The notes under the pieces: model-generated | The model's input: only the letters and a program-made list of their open reading frames with translations | What the model was told of the DNA's origin: nothing | Database searches by the model: none | Shown: piece by piece, positions 9,696-20,547 of the stretch | Position numbering within the stretch: the stretch's first letter is position 1 | Layout of the letters: each line of letters starts with the position of its first letter | NCBI GenBank assembly: GCA_963817395.1 | Contig: CAWFOC010000006.1 | Location: 248,001-312,000, forward strand | Source: CAWGYQ01 sp963817395 | GTDB lineage: Bacteria; Acidobacteriota; Vicinamibacteria; Vicinamibacterales; CAVPJW01 | DNA: 64,000 nucleotides | Direction: 5' to 3' | Position numbers and translations under genes: made by a program

Positions 9696-12600
9696 ATGCG
9701 TAAGCTCCTGGTTGCCAACCGATCGGAAATCGCCATTCGGTGCTTCCGTGCCGCCACCGAGCTCGGACTCCGGACAGTCGCGGTCTACAGCCAGGAGGAT
9801 CGCTTTTCCCTGCATCGCTTCAAGGCTGACGAAGCCTTCCTGATCGGTCCGCCTGAGGGCGGCGAACCGGTCCGCTCGTATCTCAATATCGATGCGCTCG
9901 TCGCCGTCGCCCGAGAGCGCGGGGTGGACGGCGTGCATCCGGGTTATGGCTTTCTCGCCGAGAGCGCGGAGTTCGCTCGCGCGTGCGAGACGAATGGTCT
10001 GCGATTCGTTGGACCCACCCCCGAGCATCTGGAAATCTTCGGCGACAAGATCGCCGCCAAGGCGCTGGCCATGCGGGCGGGTGTGGCGACCGTGCCTGGC
10101 AGCTCCGGGCCGGTGGCCACCAACTCAGCGATACGAGCTGCCGCGAAAGCCGTCGGGTTTCCGCTGATCGTCAAGGCGACTTTCGGAGGCGGCGGTCGTG
10201 GCATGCGGGTGGTCACCACGCCCGACGAGCTGCTCCAGAAGGTGGGCGAGGCCAGCCGCGAAGCCGGCAACGCCTTCGGGCGGCCGGACGTGTTTCTCGA
10301 GCGCTACATTCCACGGGCCAAGCACATCGAGGTGCAGCTCCTGGGTGACGCCCACGGTGGCCTCGTGCACCTGTGGGAGCGCGACTGTTCCGTACAGCGG
10401 CGGCATCAGAAGGTCGTGGAAATCACGCCGAGCATCACGGTGTCCGAGACGCTTCGGCGGCGGATCTGCAGACGCCGCGGTGGCGATCTGCCGGCTCGTC
10501 GAGTATCGATCGGCAGGCACGGTGGAGTTTCTGCTCGACGTGGAGACGGGCGAGTTCTATTTCATCGAGGTGAACCCTCGGATTCAGGTGGAGCACACCG
10601 TCACCGAGATGGTCACCGGAATCGATCTCGTCCGCAGTCAAATCCTCATCGCGGACGGGCATCGGCTGCACGATTCGCCTCTGAACGTGCCGACGCAGGA
10701 CAAGATCGCCACGAACGGCGTGGCGCTCCAGTGCCGGATCACCACCGAGGACCCTGAGAAAGACTTCATTCCCGACTACGGACGCATCACGACCTATCGA
10801 TCGCCCGGCGGGTTCGCGGTCCGGCTCGATGGCGGCAACGGCTTCGGCGGCGCCGTGATCACGCCCTACTTCGACTCGCTCCTCGTCAAGGTCACCACCT
10901 GGGGCACGAATCTCGATGAAGCCATCCGCCGCACCGACCGCTCGCTGCGCGAGTTCCGGATCCGCGGCGTCAAGACCAACATCGCGTTTCTGCTGAACCT
11001 CATTCAGCATCCGACGTTCCTCGCGGGCGAAGCCACCACCACGTTCGTCGATACGACGCCCGAGCTCTTCCGGTTTCCCGAACTGCGCGACCGTGCCACG
11101 AAGATGCTGTCGTATCTGGGCAACGTCATCGTGAACGGACGGGCCGACGTCAAGGACGCCTACGACCCGGAGCGCCGCCTGCCGCGTCCTCCCTCGTTCC
11201 GCGATGTCCCCTCCGGCTCGGTTCCACCGGGCACGCGAACGAAACTGCTCGCGCTGGGCCCCGAAAAGTTCGCGGAATGGGTGCGCGCCGAGCGTCGCGT
11301 GCTGTTCACCGACACGACGATGCGCGATGCCCATCAGTCGCTGCTGGCCACGCGCGTCCGCACCTTCGATTTGTTGACGCCGGCCGGCGCGGTGGCTCAC
11401 TGGCTGCCGGATCTGTTCAGTCTCGAGATGTGGGGCGGCGCCACCTTCGACACCTCGATGCGCTTCCTGCAGGAGGATCCGTGGGATCGGCTGGCGGCCC
11501 TGCGCGCCAGGATTCCCAACATCCTGTTCCAGATGCTCCTGCGCGCCAGTAATGCGGTCGGCTACACCAACTATCCCGACGATCTCGTGCGGGAGTTCAT
11601 CAAGCGAAGCGCGGCCAACGGCATCGACGTCTTTCGCATCTTCGACTCGCTCAACTGGACGCCCAACATGAAGGTGCCGATGGAGACCGTGCGCAAGCAC
11701 ACCGGCGCCCTGTGCGAGGCGGCCATCTGTTACACCGGCGACATCCTCGACCCCAGCCGGACGAAGTACAGCTTGAACTACTACGTGAAGCTCGCCCGCG
11801 AGCTCGTGAGCATGGGCACGCACATCCTGGCCATCAAGGACATGGCGGGCCTCTGCAAGCCCTATGCGGCGCACGCGCTCGTCAAGGCTCTCCGGGACGA
11901 GGTGGGCGTGCCGATTCACTTCCACACGCACGACACGAGCGGCGTCAACTCGGCGAGCGTGCTCAGGGCGGTCGATGCCGGGGCCGACATCGTGGACGCG
12001 GCGCTGGCCTCGATGAGCGGCATGACGAGTCAGCCCTGCCTCAACTCGCTCGTCGCCGCACTCCGTCACACGCGGCGCGACAGCGGTCTCGATCAGGCCG
12101 CGCTGGATCGATTGAGCCGGTACTGGGCGGCCGTGCGCGAGCTCTACTATCCCTTCGAAGAAGGCCTGAAGGCGCCGGCGTCCGACGTCTATCAGCACGA
12201 AATGCCCGGCGGCCAGTACACGAACCTTCGGCAGCAGGCGAAGAGCCTCGCGCTCGACGATCGGTGGGACGAGGTGTGCGAGGCCTACATTGCCGCCAAT
12301 CGCCTCTTTGGCGACATCGTCAAGGTGACGCCGTCGAGCAAGGTCGTCGGCGACATGGCGCTCTTCATGGTGGCCAACGGCCTGACGGCCGATCAGGTCC
12401 AGTCAGCCAGCGAACCGCTCAATTTTCCGAAGAGCGTCGTCGAGATGCTGCAGGGGATGCTGGGTCGGCCCGAGGGTGGATGGCCGCGGGCGCTGCAAAA
12501 GCAGGTGCTCCGAGCCGGCCGCGCGGCGCCAGTCTCGGGCCGTCCTGGAACGAGCCTGCCGAAACCCGACTTCGCCGCCACGTCGAAGGAGCTCGCCGCG

Positions 12601-13152
12601 AAGATCAAGCGTCAGCCGACCGACGAGGACGTGCTGTCGTACCTCCTGTATCCGCAGGTCTTCCTGGAGTTCGCCGAGCATCAACGTGTCCATGGAGACA
12701 CCTCCGTGATTCCCACCGCGAACTTCTTCTACGGCTTGCAGACCGGCGGCGAGATCGCGGTCGAGATCGAGCAGGGCAAGACGCTGATCGTCCGATATCT
12801 GGCCACCGGCGAGCCCCACGAGGATGGCACCCGGACCGTGTTCTTCGAGCTCAACGGCCAGCCGCGTGAGGTGAGTGTGGCCGAGCACGGTCGCGAATCG
12901 GTTCGACGCAAGCAACCGATGGCCGAAGCGGGGAACGCCAACCAGATCGGTGCACCGCTGCCCGGGAAGATCTCGAGCGTGGCCGTCAAGAAGGGACAGA
13001 CGGTGAGAGCGGGGGAGCGGCTGCTGTCGATCGAGGCGATGAAGATGGAGACCGCCATCTACACGCCGCGAAACGGGGTTGTCGCCGAGGTGCTCGTGCA
13101 GCCGGGCTCGACGGTCAAGATCCGGGATCTGCTGGTTGTTCTGCAGGACTAA
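9696..13152 (+). CDS. pyc: Pyruvate carboxylase (one frame break)
   Basis: About 1152 residues, the usual length of single-chain pyruvate carboxylase, which makes oxaloacetate from pyruvate, bicarbonate and ATP. Domains in order: biotin carboxylase (residues 1-450) with KATFGGGGRGMRVV and EVNPRIQVEHTVTE; carboxyltransferase with FTDTTMRDAHQSLLATRVRT and HFHTHDTSG; the PYC/OadA domain; and a C-terminal biotinyl domain whose EAMKMET carries the biotinylated Lys, near 13040. The frame shifts near 10473, where removing one A joins LRRRIC to DAAVAICRLVEYRSAGTVEFLLD. Because both halves are perfectly conserved, an assembly error is likelier than gene loss. The start is ATG 9696 (MRKLLVANRSEIA). Confidence 0.93.
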
Positions 13153-13214
13153 GACCCTGGCGTTCGTCCGCGTCGGTTCGCTCCACCGCCTGCCCTGGTG
13201 ATACGCTCGCTCGT

Positions 13215-13993
13215 ATGAGACCGTGGCTCCGCATCATCGGCGCGCTTTTTCTGGGCGCGGGGTTCGCGTGCGGCACCGCCGAGGCTCCGGGCGATCGTCC
13301 CCTCCTTCGAATCGCCTCGGACGCCACGTTCCCGCCGTTCCATTTTCTGGACACGAGCGGAGCACCGACAGGCTTCGACATCGAGCTGGCTCGGGCCGCG
13401 GCCGAACGAGCCGGATTTCGTGTCGAGGTCATCGTTCGGCCTTACGACGAGTTGCTGGCGGGCCTTCTCTCCGGCGCGCACGATCTCGTGGCGGCTACGA
13501 CGGGGATCACGCCCGAGCGGGAGGAGCTGTATCTCTTTACGCGGCCGTACTTCGAGACCTGTCAGGCGGCGCTGGTGCGCTCGGGTCCAGGCGAGCCCGG
13601 CAGCCTCACCGAGTTGAAGGGGCGGCGCGTGGGCGCCGGCGGTTCGGGCACAGCCGCCCTGGCGATGCAGGGAATCGAGGGCGCGGAGCACGTCTCGCTC
13701 GGCAAAGGGCAGCAGGGTGTGCCGTCGCTCGAGCAGCACGTCATCGACGCGCTCGTGCTGGACGAGTTCGATGCCGTGGACGCGGCCCGGGACTCGAAAG
13801 GTGGATTGAAAGTGCTCGGCGATCCGGTGGCGCTCGAGCGCTACGCGTTCGTCCTGTCGAAAGACCGCAAGGACGTGAAGGCCCGGCTCGACGCGGCGCT
13901 CGAGGAGCTCGAGCGCGAGGGCCGCGTGGCGGAGCTGCGAGCGAGTTCGGCGTGGGACGCGACGAGGCGTGGCCGATTCAATCGCTGCGTTAG
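13215..13993 (+). CDS. ABC-type amino-acid (family 3) solute-binding protein, probable lipoprotein
   Basis: About 258 residues. The N-terminus has a short hydrophobic stretch ending in GAGFAC, a weak lipobox. Then come family-3 binding-protein features: LRIASDATFPPFHFLD, GFDIELARAAAERAGF, and DLVAATTGITPEREELYLFTRPYF. These bind polar amino acids or similar small solutes outside the membrane. No permease or ATPase gene lies beside it, so it may serve a transporter elsewhere. The last 20 residues read in another frame (FGVGRDEAWPIQSLR, stop at 13993), so I place one indel near 13940. The unbroken reading runs on into the ligase gene, which I consider false. Confidence 0.75.
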
Positions 13994-14064
13994 GCGCTCA
14001 GGTCCTGCGCGCAGCCGGCGCCTAGTCTATCGATTGATTACCGAGGGAGCACACGCCCCTCTCC

Positions 14065-15178
14065 ATGCGTATGCCGTCTCCGAACACGTCCTTCGCGATT
14101 GCCCCACCCATCGAACCGATGCTGGCGAAGCTCACGGAGACGCTTCCGGAGGGCGGCGCGTATCTCGTTCGAGCCCAAGTGGGACGGCTTCCGCGCCATT
14201 GTTTTTCGAGGCGGGTCGGACGTGTTCATTCAGAGCCGGGACCTGCGGCCGCTCGATCGCTACTTTCCGGAGCTCCACGACGTGTTCCTGGCCACAGCTG
14301 CCGGACGGCTGCGTCGTCGATGGCGAAATCGTCATCGCGACGCCTGGCGGACTCGATTTCGACGCGTTGCAGCTCCGGCTCCACCCTGCGGCATCGCGTG
14401 CGGCCAGGCTGGCCAGGGAGACGCCTGCGGCGTTCGTCGCGTTCGATCTCCTCGCGGCTGGAGGGCGCGACGTCCGATCGTCGCCACAGACGGCGCGGCG
14501 CGATCGACTGGCCGAGCTGCTGCGCGATGCCAGACCCCCTATCCATCTGACGCCGGCGACCCGCGATCGCGATGTCGCAGCCGACTGGCTGACGCGCTTC
14601 GAAGGCGCCGGGCTGGACGGCGTCGTCGCGAAGCCGGTAGACGGCATCTACCAGCCTGGCGCGCGGGCGACGCTCAAGATCAAGCACGTGCGCACCGCCG
14701 ACTGCGTCGTCGCCGGTTTCCGGTGGCACAAGAGCGGCCGCGACAGCCGTCGGGTCGTTGCTGCTCGGGCTCTATGACGAGGCCGGCACCCTGCATCATG
14801 TGGGCGTCACCTCGTCGTTCACGATGGACATGCGGAAGCGTCTCGTCGCGGAGCTGGCGCCTCTCCGACGGAACGCCCTCGTCGATCATCCGTGGCGCGA
14901 GTGGGCGGACGCGGAGGCGCATGCGCAGGGCCGCATGCCCGGCGGGCCACAGCCGGTGGAGCGCCGGCAAGGATCTCTCGTGGGAGCCGGTGCGCATCGA
15001 GCGCGTGTGCGAGGTCAAATACGACCACCTGCAAGGGCCGCGCTTCCGCCACGCCACGATCTTTCAGCGCTGGCGTCCCGACAAGGCCCCAAGCGACTGT
15101 CGTTACGATCAGCTCGAGGTCACGACACCGTACGAGCTCGAGAAGGTGTTCGGCGCCGGACGCGCTCACCAGGGCTGA
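14065..15178 (+). CDS. ATP-dependent DNA ligase, LigC/LigD-ligase type (four frame breaks)
   Basis: Read across frames this gives a 370-residue protein beginning MRMPSPNTSFAIAPPIEPML. The adenylation domain carries motif I as FEPKWDGFRA, where the Lys takes AMP, then SRDLRPLDRYFPEL, a motif LPDGCVVDGEIVI, GVVAKPVDGIYQPG and IKHVRTADCVV. The C-terminal OB fold follows, with HHVGVTSSF and FQRWRPDKAPSDC near the end. The length and lack of extra domains fit stand-alone LigC-like ligases used in end joining or repair. Frame changes lie near 14171, 14295, 14745 and 14948. All motifs survive, but four breaks could also mean real decay. Converges on the LigD-type polymerase gene. Confidence 0.72.
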
Positions 15179-15192
15179 CGCTCGACGGACGT

Positions 15193-16437
15193 TCAGGGAT
15201 TTCGGACGGGTCGAGCGTTCTCCTGATCCGGGCGCAGCTCCACCGGCACGTGCTGCAGATTCACGCGGATGCGAGTCCACGTGTGAAACCGCCCGCGCAT
15301 CGCATCGACGAGCACGTCCGAAGGCGTCAGGTGCCTGGCGGCGTCCGGGTGCCTGCTGCGCCATCGCTCGAGCCCGGCGAGCGCATCGTCTTTCTTCTGC
15401 GCGCGGCCGATCTCGATCAGCGGATGCTTCGACACGCGCCGCCGCGACGGCTGGACGCGCGACGGCTCGCCGGCCTGCTTCTGGTAGTGCGGCGGCCACG
15501 GCGCGTCGCCGAGCCCGTCTTTCTCGTGCCGGGTTGAGAGATCGAGCAGGCTGGCGAGCGAGCAGGGTTCACGATCGATGCCCTCGTGGCGATCGCCAAT
15601 CGCGGCGAAACGCGCGGGCATCGTCGCCAGGGTGAAGTCGGCGGGATCGCAGTCCGCGATCTCGTCCCACGTGAGCGGAGCCGACACGCGCCCGTCCGGC
15701 ACGGGCCGCACCGAGTAGGCGGAGGCGACCGTCCGATCCTTGGCGTTCTGGTTGTAGTCGAGGAACACCCCGTGGCGTTCCTCCTTCCACCACTTGCTCG
15801 TGGCCAAACGAGGCGCGCGACGCTCGACCTCCCGCGCCAGCGCCAGCGCGGCGCGACGCACCTCGGGGAACGTCCATCGCGGCTCGATGCGGACATTGAC
15901 GTGAATGCCGCGCGACCCCGACGTCTTCGGCCAGCCCACCAGGTGGAAGTCCTTCAACGCCGCGTGCACGACGATCGCGACCTCGCGAACCTGGGACCAC
16001 GGCACGCCTCGAACCGGATCGAGATCGATGCGGAGTTCGTCGGGATGGTCCAGCTGTTCTGCGCGCACGGGGTGGGGGTGCAGCTCGAGGCACCCCAGGT
16101 TGGCCATCCAGGCCAGCGCCGCCGCGTCACGCGGCACGACCTCTTCGGCGGTGCGGCCCGACGGGAACTTCAGCGAGACGACTTCGATCCAGGACGGCCG
16201 CGACTCCGGCGCGCGCTTCTGATAGAAGAACTCGCCGTCGATCCCGTTCGGGTATCGCACCAGCACGTTGGGCCGCCCGCCGGCGGCTCTGAGCGCGCCG
16301 TCCGAGACGGCCACGTAGTAGCGCGCGAGATCCAGCTTGGTGAAGCCTGGCTGGGGAAACAGCACCTTGGACGCGTTCGAGATTGGAATCTCGCGCCCAG
16401 AGACGACAAGCAGCTCCCGGTCCTTGGTGCTCGCCAC
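15193..16437 (-). CDS. LigD-type DNA polymerase/primase (PolDom) protein
   Basis: A 414-residue protein, uninterrupted. It matches the polymerase domain of LigD, an archaeo-eukaryotic primase-fold enzyme that fills gaps and adds ribonucleotides at double-strand breaks. The opening VSNASKVLFPQPGFTKLDL-like block is typical. The metal-binding acids D138 and D140 lie in LRIDLDP, H179 in SGSRGIHVNV, and a third acid in VFLDYNQNAKDRT. The family usually runs about 300 residues; this one has a further 110-residue C-terminal extension of no recognised fold. No nuclease or ligase domain is fused. The ligase lies convergently 15 bases away; no Ku gene is in the window. Confidence 0.88.
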   Translation of the reverse strand: MASTKDRELLVVSGREIPISNASKVLFPQPGFTKLDLARYYVAVSDGALRAAGGRPNVLVRYPNGIDGEFFYQKRAPESRPSWIEVVSLKFPSGRTAEEVVPRDAAALAWMANLGCLELHPHPVRAEQLDHPDELRIDLDPVRGVPWSQVREVAIVVHAALKDFHLVGWPKTSGSRGIHVNVRIEPRWTFPEVRRAALALAREVERRAPRLATSKWWKEERHGVFLDYNQNAKDRTVASAYSVRPVPDGRVSAPLTWDEIADCDPADFTLATMPARFAAIGDRHEGIDREPCSLASLLDLSTRHEKDGLGDAPWPPHYQKQAGEPSRVQPSRRRVSKHPLIEIGRAQKKDDALAGLERWRSRHPDAARHLTPSDVLVDAMRGRFHTWTRIRVNLQHVPVELRPDQENARPVRNP

Positions 16438-16497
16438 GAAGACTCCCGCTCCGCAGCTTAACAGAGGGTCCGATCCGCGGCGTCGGATTCCGCGCTG

Positions 16498-18415
16498 TCA
16501 GTATGCGATGGCGTAACAGTCGCGCCGGGGGTCGGCCGCCGCCATGCGGCTGGCCGTCGTGGGGTCGATCATCACGGCCGTCGCACAGCCCGACATGCCG
16601 AAGGGCCTCAGCCGGCTCACGTCGTGACCCCGCGCGCGCAGCTCGTCGTACACCGCGTCGGGTATGGTCGCCTCGACATTGAGCTTGTTGAACCCCGGGG
16701 TGTGCGGCCAGAACGACCCGTAGAAGTGCAGCGTCTGCACGCGCGGCCGTTCGAGCGCGGCGTGCAGGTTCGGATACCAGTCGTCCCAGAACTCCACCAC
16801 GCTCAGGAAGGCCTGCAGAATCGTCTGCTCCTGATTGTCACCACCAGGCGTGCCGAGCGCCATCATCGGCGTGTCGCCCTTGAACACCAGGCTCGGCGTC
16901 AACGTGTAGCGTGGTCGCGCGCGCGGGCGAATCTGATTGGCTCGCGTCGTGTCGAGCCAGAACTGTTCGCCGCGCACGCTCATCCCGATCCCGGTGTCGC
17001 CGAGAATGACCGCGCCGGGAACCCATCCGCCGCTGGGGGTCACATCAAAAATGTTCCCTTCGCGATCGATCACCGCCATGTGCGTGGTGTCCTTCGACAC
17101 GCCCGCCGAATCCTGACCGAGTGACGACCGCAACACGGGATCCGCCGGAGCGCGCGCGTTCGTGGCGTCCCCGCGAATGTCGGCTTTCCAGTACGGCCAC
17201 GTCTTCACCTGGGAGTCGAACCGCAGCGGATCGCCCGCCACGAAGGTGGTGGATGCGCGCCTCGGGTCGATGAGCGCTGCGCGCTCGCGCGCGTAGGCCT
17301 TCGACAGCAAACCTTCCGATGGCGTCTGCACGAACGCCGGGTCGGCATAGTACGTATCGCGATCCGCGTAGGCGAGCTTCATGGCCTCGACAATCGTGTG
17401 GAGGTAGTCTGCGCTGCCGTAGCCCATCGCGCGCAGATCGAACTGCTCGAGGATGTTCAGTGTCTGCAGCAGCACGGGGCCCTGACTGCCGAAGCCGTGC
17501 TTGTAGACGGTGTAGCCGCGGTAGGTCGTGCGTGCCGGCTCCTCGACGCGGGCGAAGTAGTCGGCGAAGTCGCTCTCGTCGAACGGCGCGTCGTGCTGGC
17601 GCAGGAACGCGACCATCTCGCGGGCGATATCGCCCTTGTAGAAGCGATCGCGGGCGGCCACGATGCCGGCGGCACGACCGCGGCGCTTTTGCGCCGCGCT
17701 CGGCTTCGACCATCCGGCGCAGGGTCCTGGCGGTGGCTGGCAGCTTGATGGTTTCGCCGGGTTTGTAGGGGGAGCCGTCGGGCTTCAGCCAGTACGTCTT
17801 GTTCCCCGGCCAGCGCTCGAAGAATTCGAGCTGGTTCTCGATCGCGCGGACGGTACTCGACCGGATAGGGAAGCCGCGCTCCGCATAGCCGATGGCCGGA
17901 GCGACGACGTCCTCGAAGCTCATGGTGCCCCAGCGCTCGAGCACCGTCAGCGCGGCATGGAGCGCCCCGGGCACGACGGCGGGGTCGAGCCCCTCGCCTT
18001 CGAGAGTTTTCCCACGCGTGAGGTACCAATCCACATCGACGGCTCGCGGCGCCCAGCCCTGGCCGACAATCGACGTAACCTTGGCGTCTCTCCTGGGGTA
18101 CACGAGCACGAGCGCCTCGCCACCCAGGCTGTAGAGATCCTGTTCGAGCACGCCCCCGGCGAGGAGCGATGCCACGCCCGCGTCGAACGCGTTCCCGCCT
18201 TTGACGAGGATGCCGAAGGCCGCGGCGGTGGTGAGCGGGTGGCCTGTGGACACACCCCCTGAAGGTCCCATCACCGCAGGACGCAGTGCCGAACCGGCCG
18301 GCTGCTGATCCTGCACGGGAACCTGTGCGACAACCGAGACGAAGCTCGTGACCGCCAGGACCGCCACGAACAGATGGATCTGCGCACGCTTGCGCGTTGT
18401 AGCGTCTCGCGTCAT
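16498..18415 (-). CDS. ggt: Gamma-glutamyltranspeptidase (one frame break)
   Basis: About 639 residues. The ATG at 18415 is preceded by a strong GGAGG eleven bases upstream. A signal peptide (HLFVAVLAVTSFVSVVAQ) leads into the Ntn-hydrolase fold: GGVSTGHPLTTAAAFGILVKGGNAFDA, and DTTHMAVIDREGNIFDVTPS, whose Thr becomes the new N-terminal nucleophile after self-cleavage. GGDNQEQTILQ and a C-terminal Arg/Asp-rich tail complete it. It cleaves gamma-glutamyl bonds of glutathione or similar peptides in the periplasm. The frame changes near 17690, between MVEAERGAK and AARDRFYKGDIAREMVAF. The upstream region holds copy A of a dispersed repeat. Confidence 0.85.
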
Positions 18416-18590
18416 GGTCGAGCTCCTCCGTTTGCTTCCATGGCGCCGCCGAGTCACGAGTCGTCGCGGCAGCCGGCGCGTCAGCCTGTGGAGCGTCATG
18501 CACTTCATCGAATCCACTTTAGCGTACGGGCTCCCATGTGAGCTGATGCGGTCGACTTGTGTTACACGTTTCTGGACCGGCGTCTGAGCC
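18404..18590. repeat. Dispersed leader repeat, copy A (over the ggt start)
   Basis: This 187-base stretch matches 26098-26284 in the same orientation at roughly three bases in four, with a nearly identical core (18470-18500). It covers the ggt ribosome-binding site and the first codons (ATGACGCGAG). On the minus strand both copies read through a short Arg/Leu-rich phrase (TLxRLTRRLPRRL) without an indel for about twenty codons. No IS-type terminal repeats or transposase are seen. Confidence 0.6.
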
Positions 18591-18652
18591 GGATCGAAGT
18601 CTGAGCACGGATCGAACACGGAGGGCTGCTATCCGCGAGATGGTCTGGAAAG

Positions 18653-19618
18653 TCATTCGCGGTCGAGATGTGCGCGGTACCGGTCGATGACGTGTGGGTG
18701 AGCTGTAAACCAGCGAATCGTGCGATCGATTCCCGCTTCGAGAGACGTCGTGCACCGCCAATCGAGCAGCGTCGCGGCCCGACGCGGATCCGAGACCCAT
18801 ACCGCGGCATCCCATGCGCGTTGCGGCATTGACGACCATGAGGGTGCTTCGGCCACATGCAACAGACGTCGAACCGTATCGACGACGTGCTCGACCGTCG
18901 TCTGTTGACCCGAGCCGATGTTCAACACTTCTCCCGGCGGAAGTGGCATCGTCGCCGCTCTGAGTATCGCATCGCACACATCGTCGGCGTACACAAAGTC
19001 CCGCACTGTGTCAGGCGCCACAAGTGGTGGAAGACGTCCGTCGAGGGCGCGAACGATCAGCGACGGGATCAATCGGCGCGGTTCCTCGAATGGTCCGTAC
19101 ACGGAGTAGAGGCGCAGTGTGACGACATTCAGATGCCTGTGTCGGGCCACGTAGCGGCAGAACTGGGTCGCGCTTGCCTTGCTCCACGCATAGGCGCTAT
19201 TGGGATCAACCCATTCGCTTTCCGCCGGCGCATGATCGGTGAACCCGTACTCGGATGACGACCCGGTGTGAATGAGCCGGTCGAAGCCGACGCGCGCGCA
19301 GGCATCGATCAGGTTGACCGTTCCAAGCACGTTGGTGCGCACGATTTGGTCGATGTCGGTCTGCCACGAGTACGCGCCGTGCGCGGCCAGATGAAAGATC
19401 CACTCGGGGCGCACCCGCGTCACAAGCTGCCGGACCGACGTGAAGTCGTCGAGTCCGGTGACGCATTGTTCCACGTCGCTCGCGACATCGTCGAGGCGCC
19501 AGGTCTCGTGTCCCGAACGGAGCAGGAGTGTGACAGCGTGTCCGTCGTCCACCAACCGCCGCACAAGATTGGCGCCGACGAATCCCGAACCGCCCGTCAT
19601 GAGAACGCGGCGCGACAC
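18653..19618 (-). CDS. NAD-dependent sugar epimerase/dehydratase (extended SDR)
   Basis: A 321-residue protein with the extended short-chain dehydrogenase pattern: TGGSGFVG at residues 8-15 binds NAD(P), FHLAAHGAYSWQTD follows, the catalytic Ser lies in HTGSSSEYG, and YAWSK supplies Tyr and Lys. It ends with a substrate-binding region containing VRDFVYADDVCDAILRA. Such enzymes epimerise, dehydrate or reduce nucleotide-activated sugars; the exact sugar cannot be told. It is the last gene of a six-gene minus-strand operon, two bases after the sulfotransferase. Confidence 0.85.
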   Translation of the reverse strand: MSRRVLMTGGSGFVGANLVRRLVDDGHAVTLLLRSGHETWRLDDVASDVEQCVTGLDDFTSVRQLVTRVRPEWIFHLAAHGAYSWQTDIDQIVRTNVLGTVNLIDACARVGFDRLIHTGSSSEYGFTDHAPAESEWVDPNSAYAWSKASATQFCRYVARHRHLNVVTLRLYSVYGPFEEPRRLIPSLIVRALDGRLPPLVAPDTVRDFVYADDVCDAILRAATMPLPPGEVLNIGSGQQTTVEHVVDTVRRLLHVAEAPSWSSMPQRAWDAAVWVSDPRRAATLLDWRCTTSLEAGIDRTIRWFTAHPHVIDRYRAHLDRE

Positions 19619-19620
19619 GG

Positions 19621-20547
19621 TCAGCTCAAGAACGATCGATAGTCCAAGGTGTCGAGATACTGAGAAGTGTACTCGCGAATTCGCTGCTGCTCGTCCGGGC
19701 TCAGCTCATTCGCGGTCGCGCGGTTCGCGTCGCGCGTCGCTTTCCGTATCGTGCCCCACGGATAGACCTCGTCGAGCGCGCGGCCGTTCCAGCTTGGGGT
19801 GCCGAGAGACTCGGCGCGATCCAGGCCAAGCGTGGCGCAGAGTGACCCGAGCGTTCCTTTCGGATCTCCCATGACGTCCTCCGCGCGCAGGACGTGCAGC
19901 CGGTTCGGATACCAATCTCGAAAGAGCAACGCGAAGTACTGATTCATCGTCCATCCGAGCATGTAGTGCTGCAAGGAGAGGGGCACCGGACGTTTCTTCG
20001 TGTCCGCGTATGCCGACCATGGATTGCGAACGATGTGCAGGAAGTGCGCGCCAGGGAGCGCGTTCAGCAGCTTGTCGGCATCGACCACGAGGATCGGGCT
20101 GTAGCCAACGTAGAATTGTTCGCTGCCCGTGCGTCGATAGTCTTTCCAGGCATCGAACGTCGCGCGAAAGAATGCCGAGACGTTTCCGCCATCGGAGCGC
20201 GGCTTTCCGGCGACCTGCTCGACAAACAGCTGTCCGCGCTCGTCGTCCGAGAACTCGAACTGAACGTGACGGAATTTGCTGACGTGCGACGTCCTCGCCC
20301 GCACGCGTGTCTCTTCGTCGATGATGGCGCGGTAATCGTCGGCCGGCGTGGCATCGAGCGCGAACACCGGCCAGCGATACTTCACCGGAAAGAGCGACGT
20401 CAGGTAATCGTTGACCAGGCGCGTGCCGATCTGCGATTCGAAGGGGTACACGAACATCTGCGGATGACCGTCCAGAAAGCGGTGTGTCGTGTTTCCACCG
20501 TTCTCGTACATCGCCCCAATCATCAACAGATTGAACACATCGCTCAT
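19621..20547 (-). CDS. Sulfotransferase-family protein (P-loop, PAPS-dependent type)
   Basis: A 308-residue protein beginning MSDVFNLLMIGAMYENGGNTTHRFLDGHPQ, where GAMYENGGNT stands in the place of the sulfotransferase 5-prime PAPS loop, although it departs from the usual GxxKSGT form. Later FLHIVRNPWSAYADTKKR matches the 3-prime phosphate-binding RxPxDxxxS region. The start overlaps the stop of the propeller gene by four bases (ATGA), so the longer upstream reading is rejected. Expected to move sulfate onto a glycan or small molecule in the cytosol. Its place next to GT and epimerase genes suggests a sulfated sugar. Confidence 0.7.
   Translation of the reverse strand: MSDVFNLLMIGAMYENGGNTTHRFLDGHPQMFVYPFESQIGTRLVNDYLTSLFPVKYRWPVFALDATPADDYRAIIDEETRVRARTSHVSKFRHVQFEFSDDERGQLFVEQVAGKPRSDGGNVSAFFRATFDAWKDYRRTGSEQFYVGYSPILVVDADKLLNALPGAHFLHIVRNPWSAYADTKKRPVPLSLQHYMLGWTMNQYFALLFRDWYPNRLHVLRAEDVMGDPKGTLGSLCATLGLDRAESLGTPSWNGRALDEVYPWGTIRKATRDANRATANELSPDEQQRIREYTSQYLDTLDYRSFLS

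Noticed and set aside
10435..12198. 587-residue minus-strand frame
   Set aside because: It lies entirely opposite pyruvate carboxylase, is His/Arg/Asp-rich and has no family motif.
5094..13152. Programmed ribosomal frameshifting as explanation of the breaks
   Set aside because: No slippery heptamer with a downstream structure recurs at the breaks, and many unrelated genes are affected. Assembly indels are simpler.
13215..14777. 520-residue fusion of a binding protein and a ligase
   Set aside because: The binding-protein end lies in the +2 frame (stop 13993), and ligase motifs before 14290 are in other frames. The run is a product of frame breaks.
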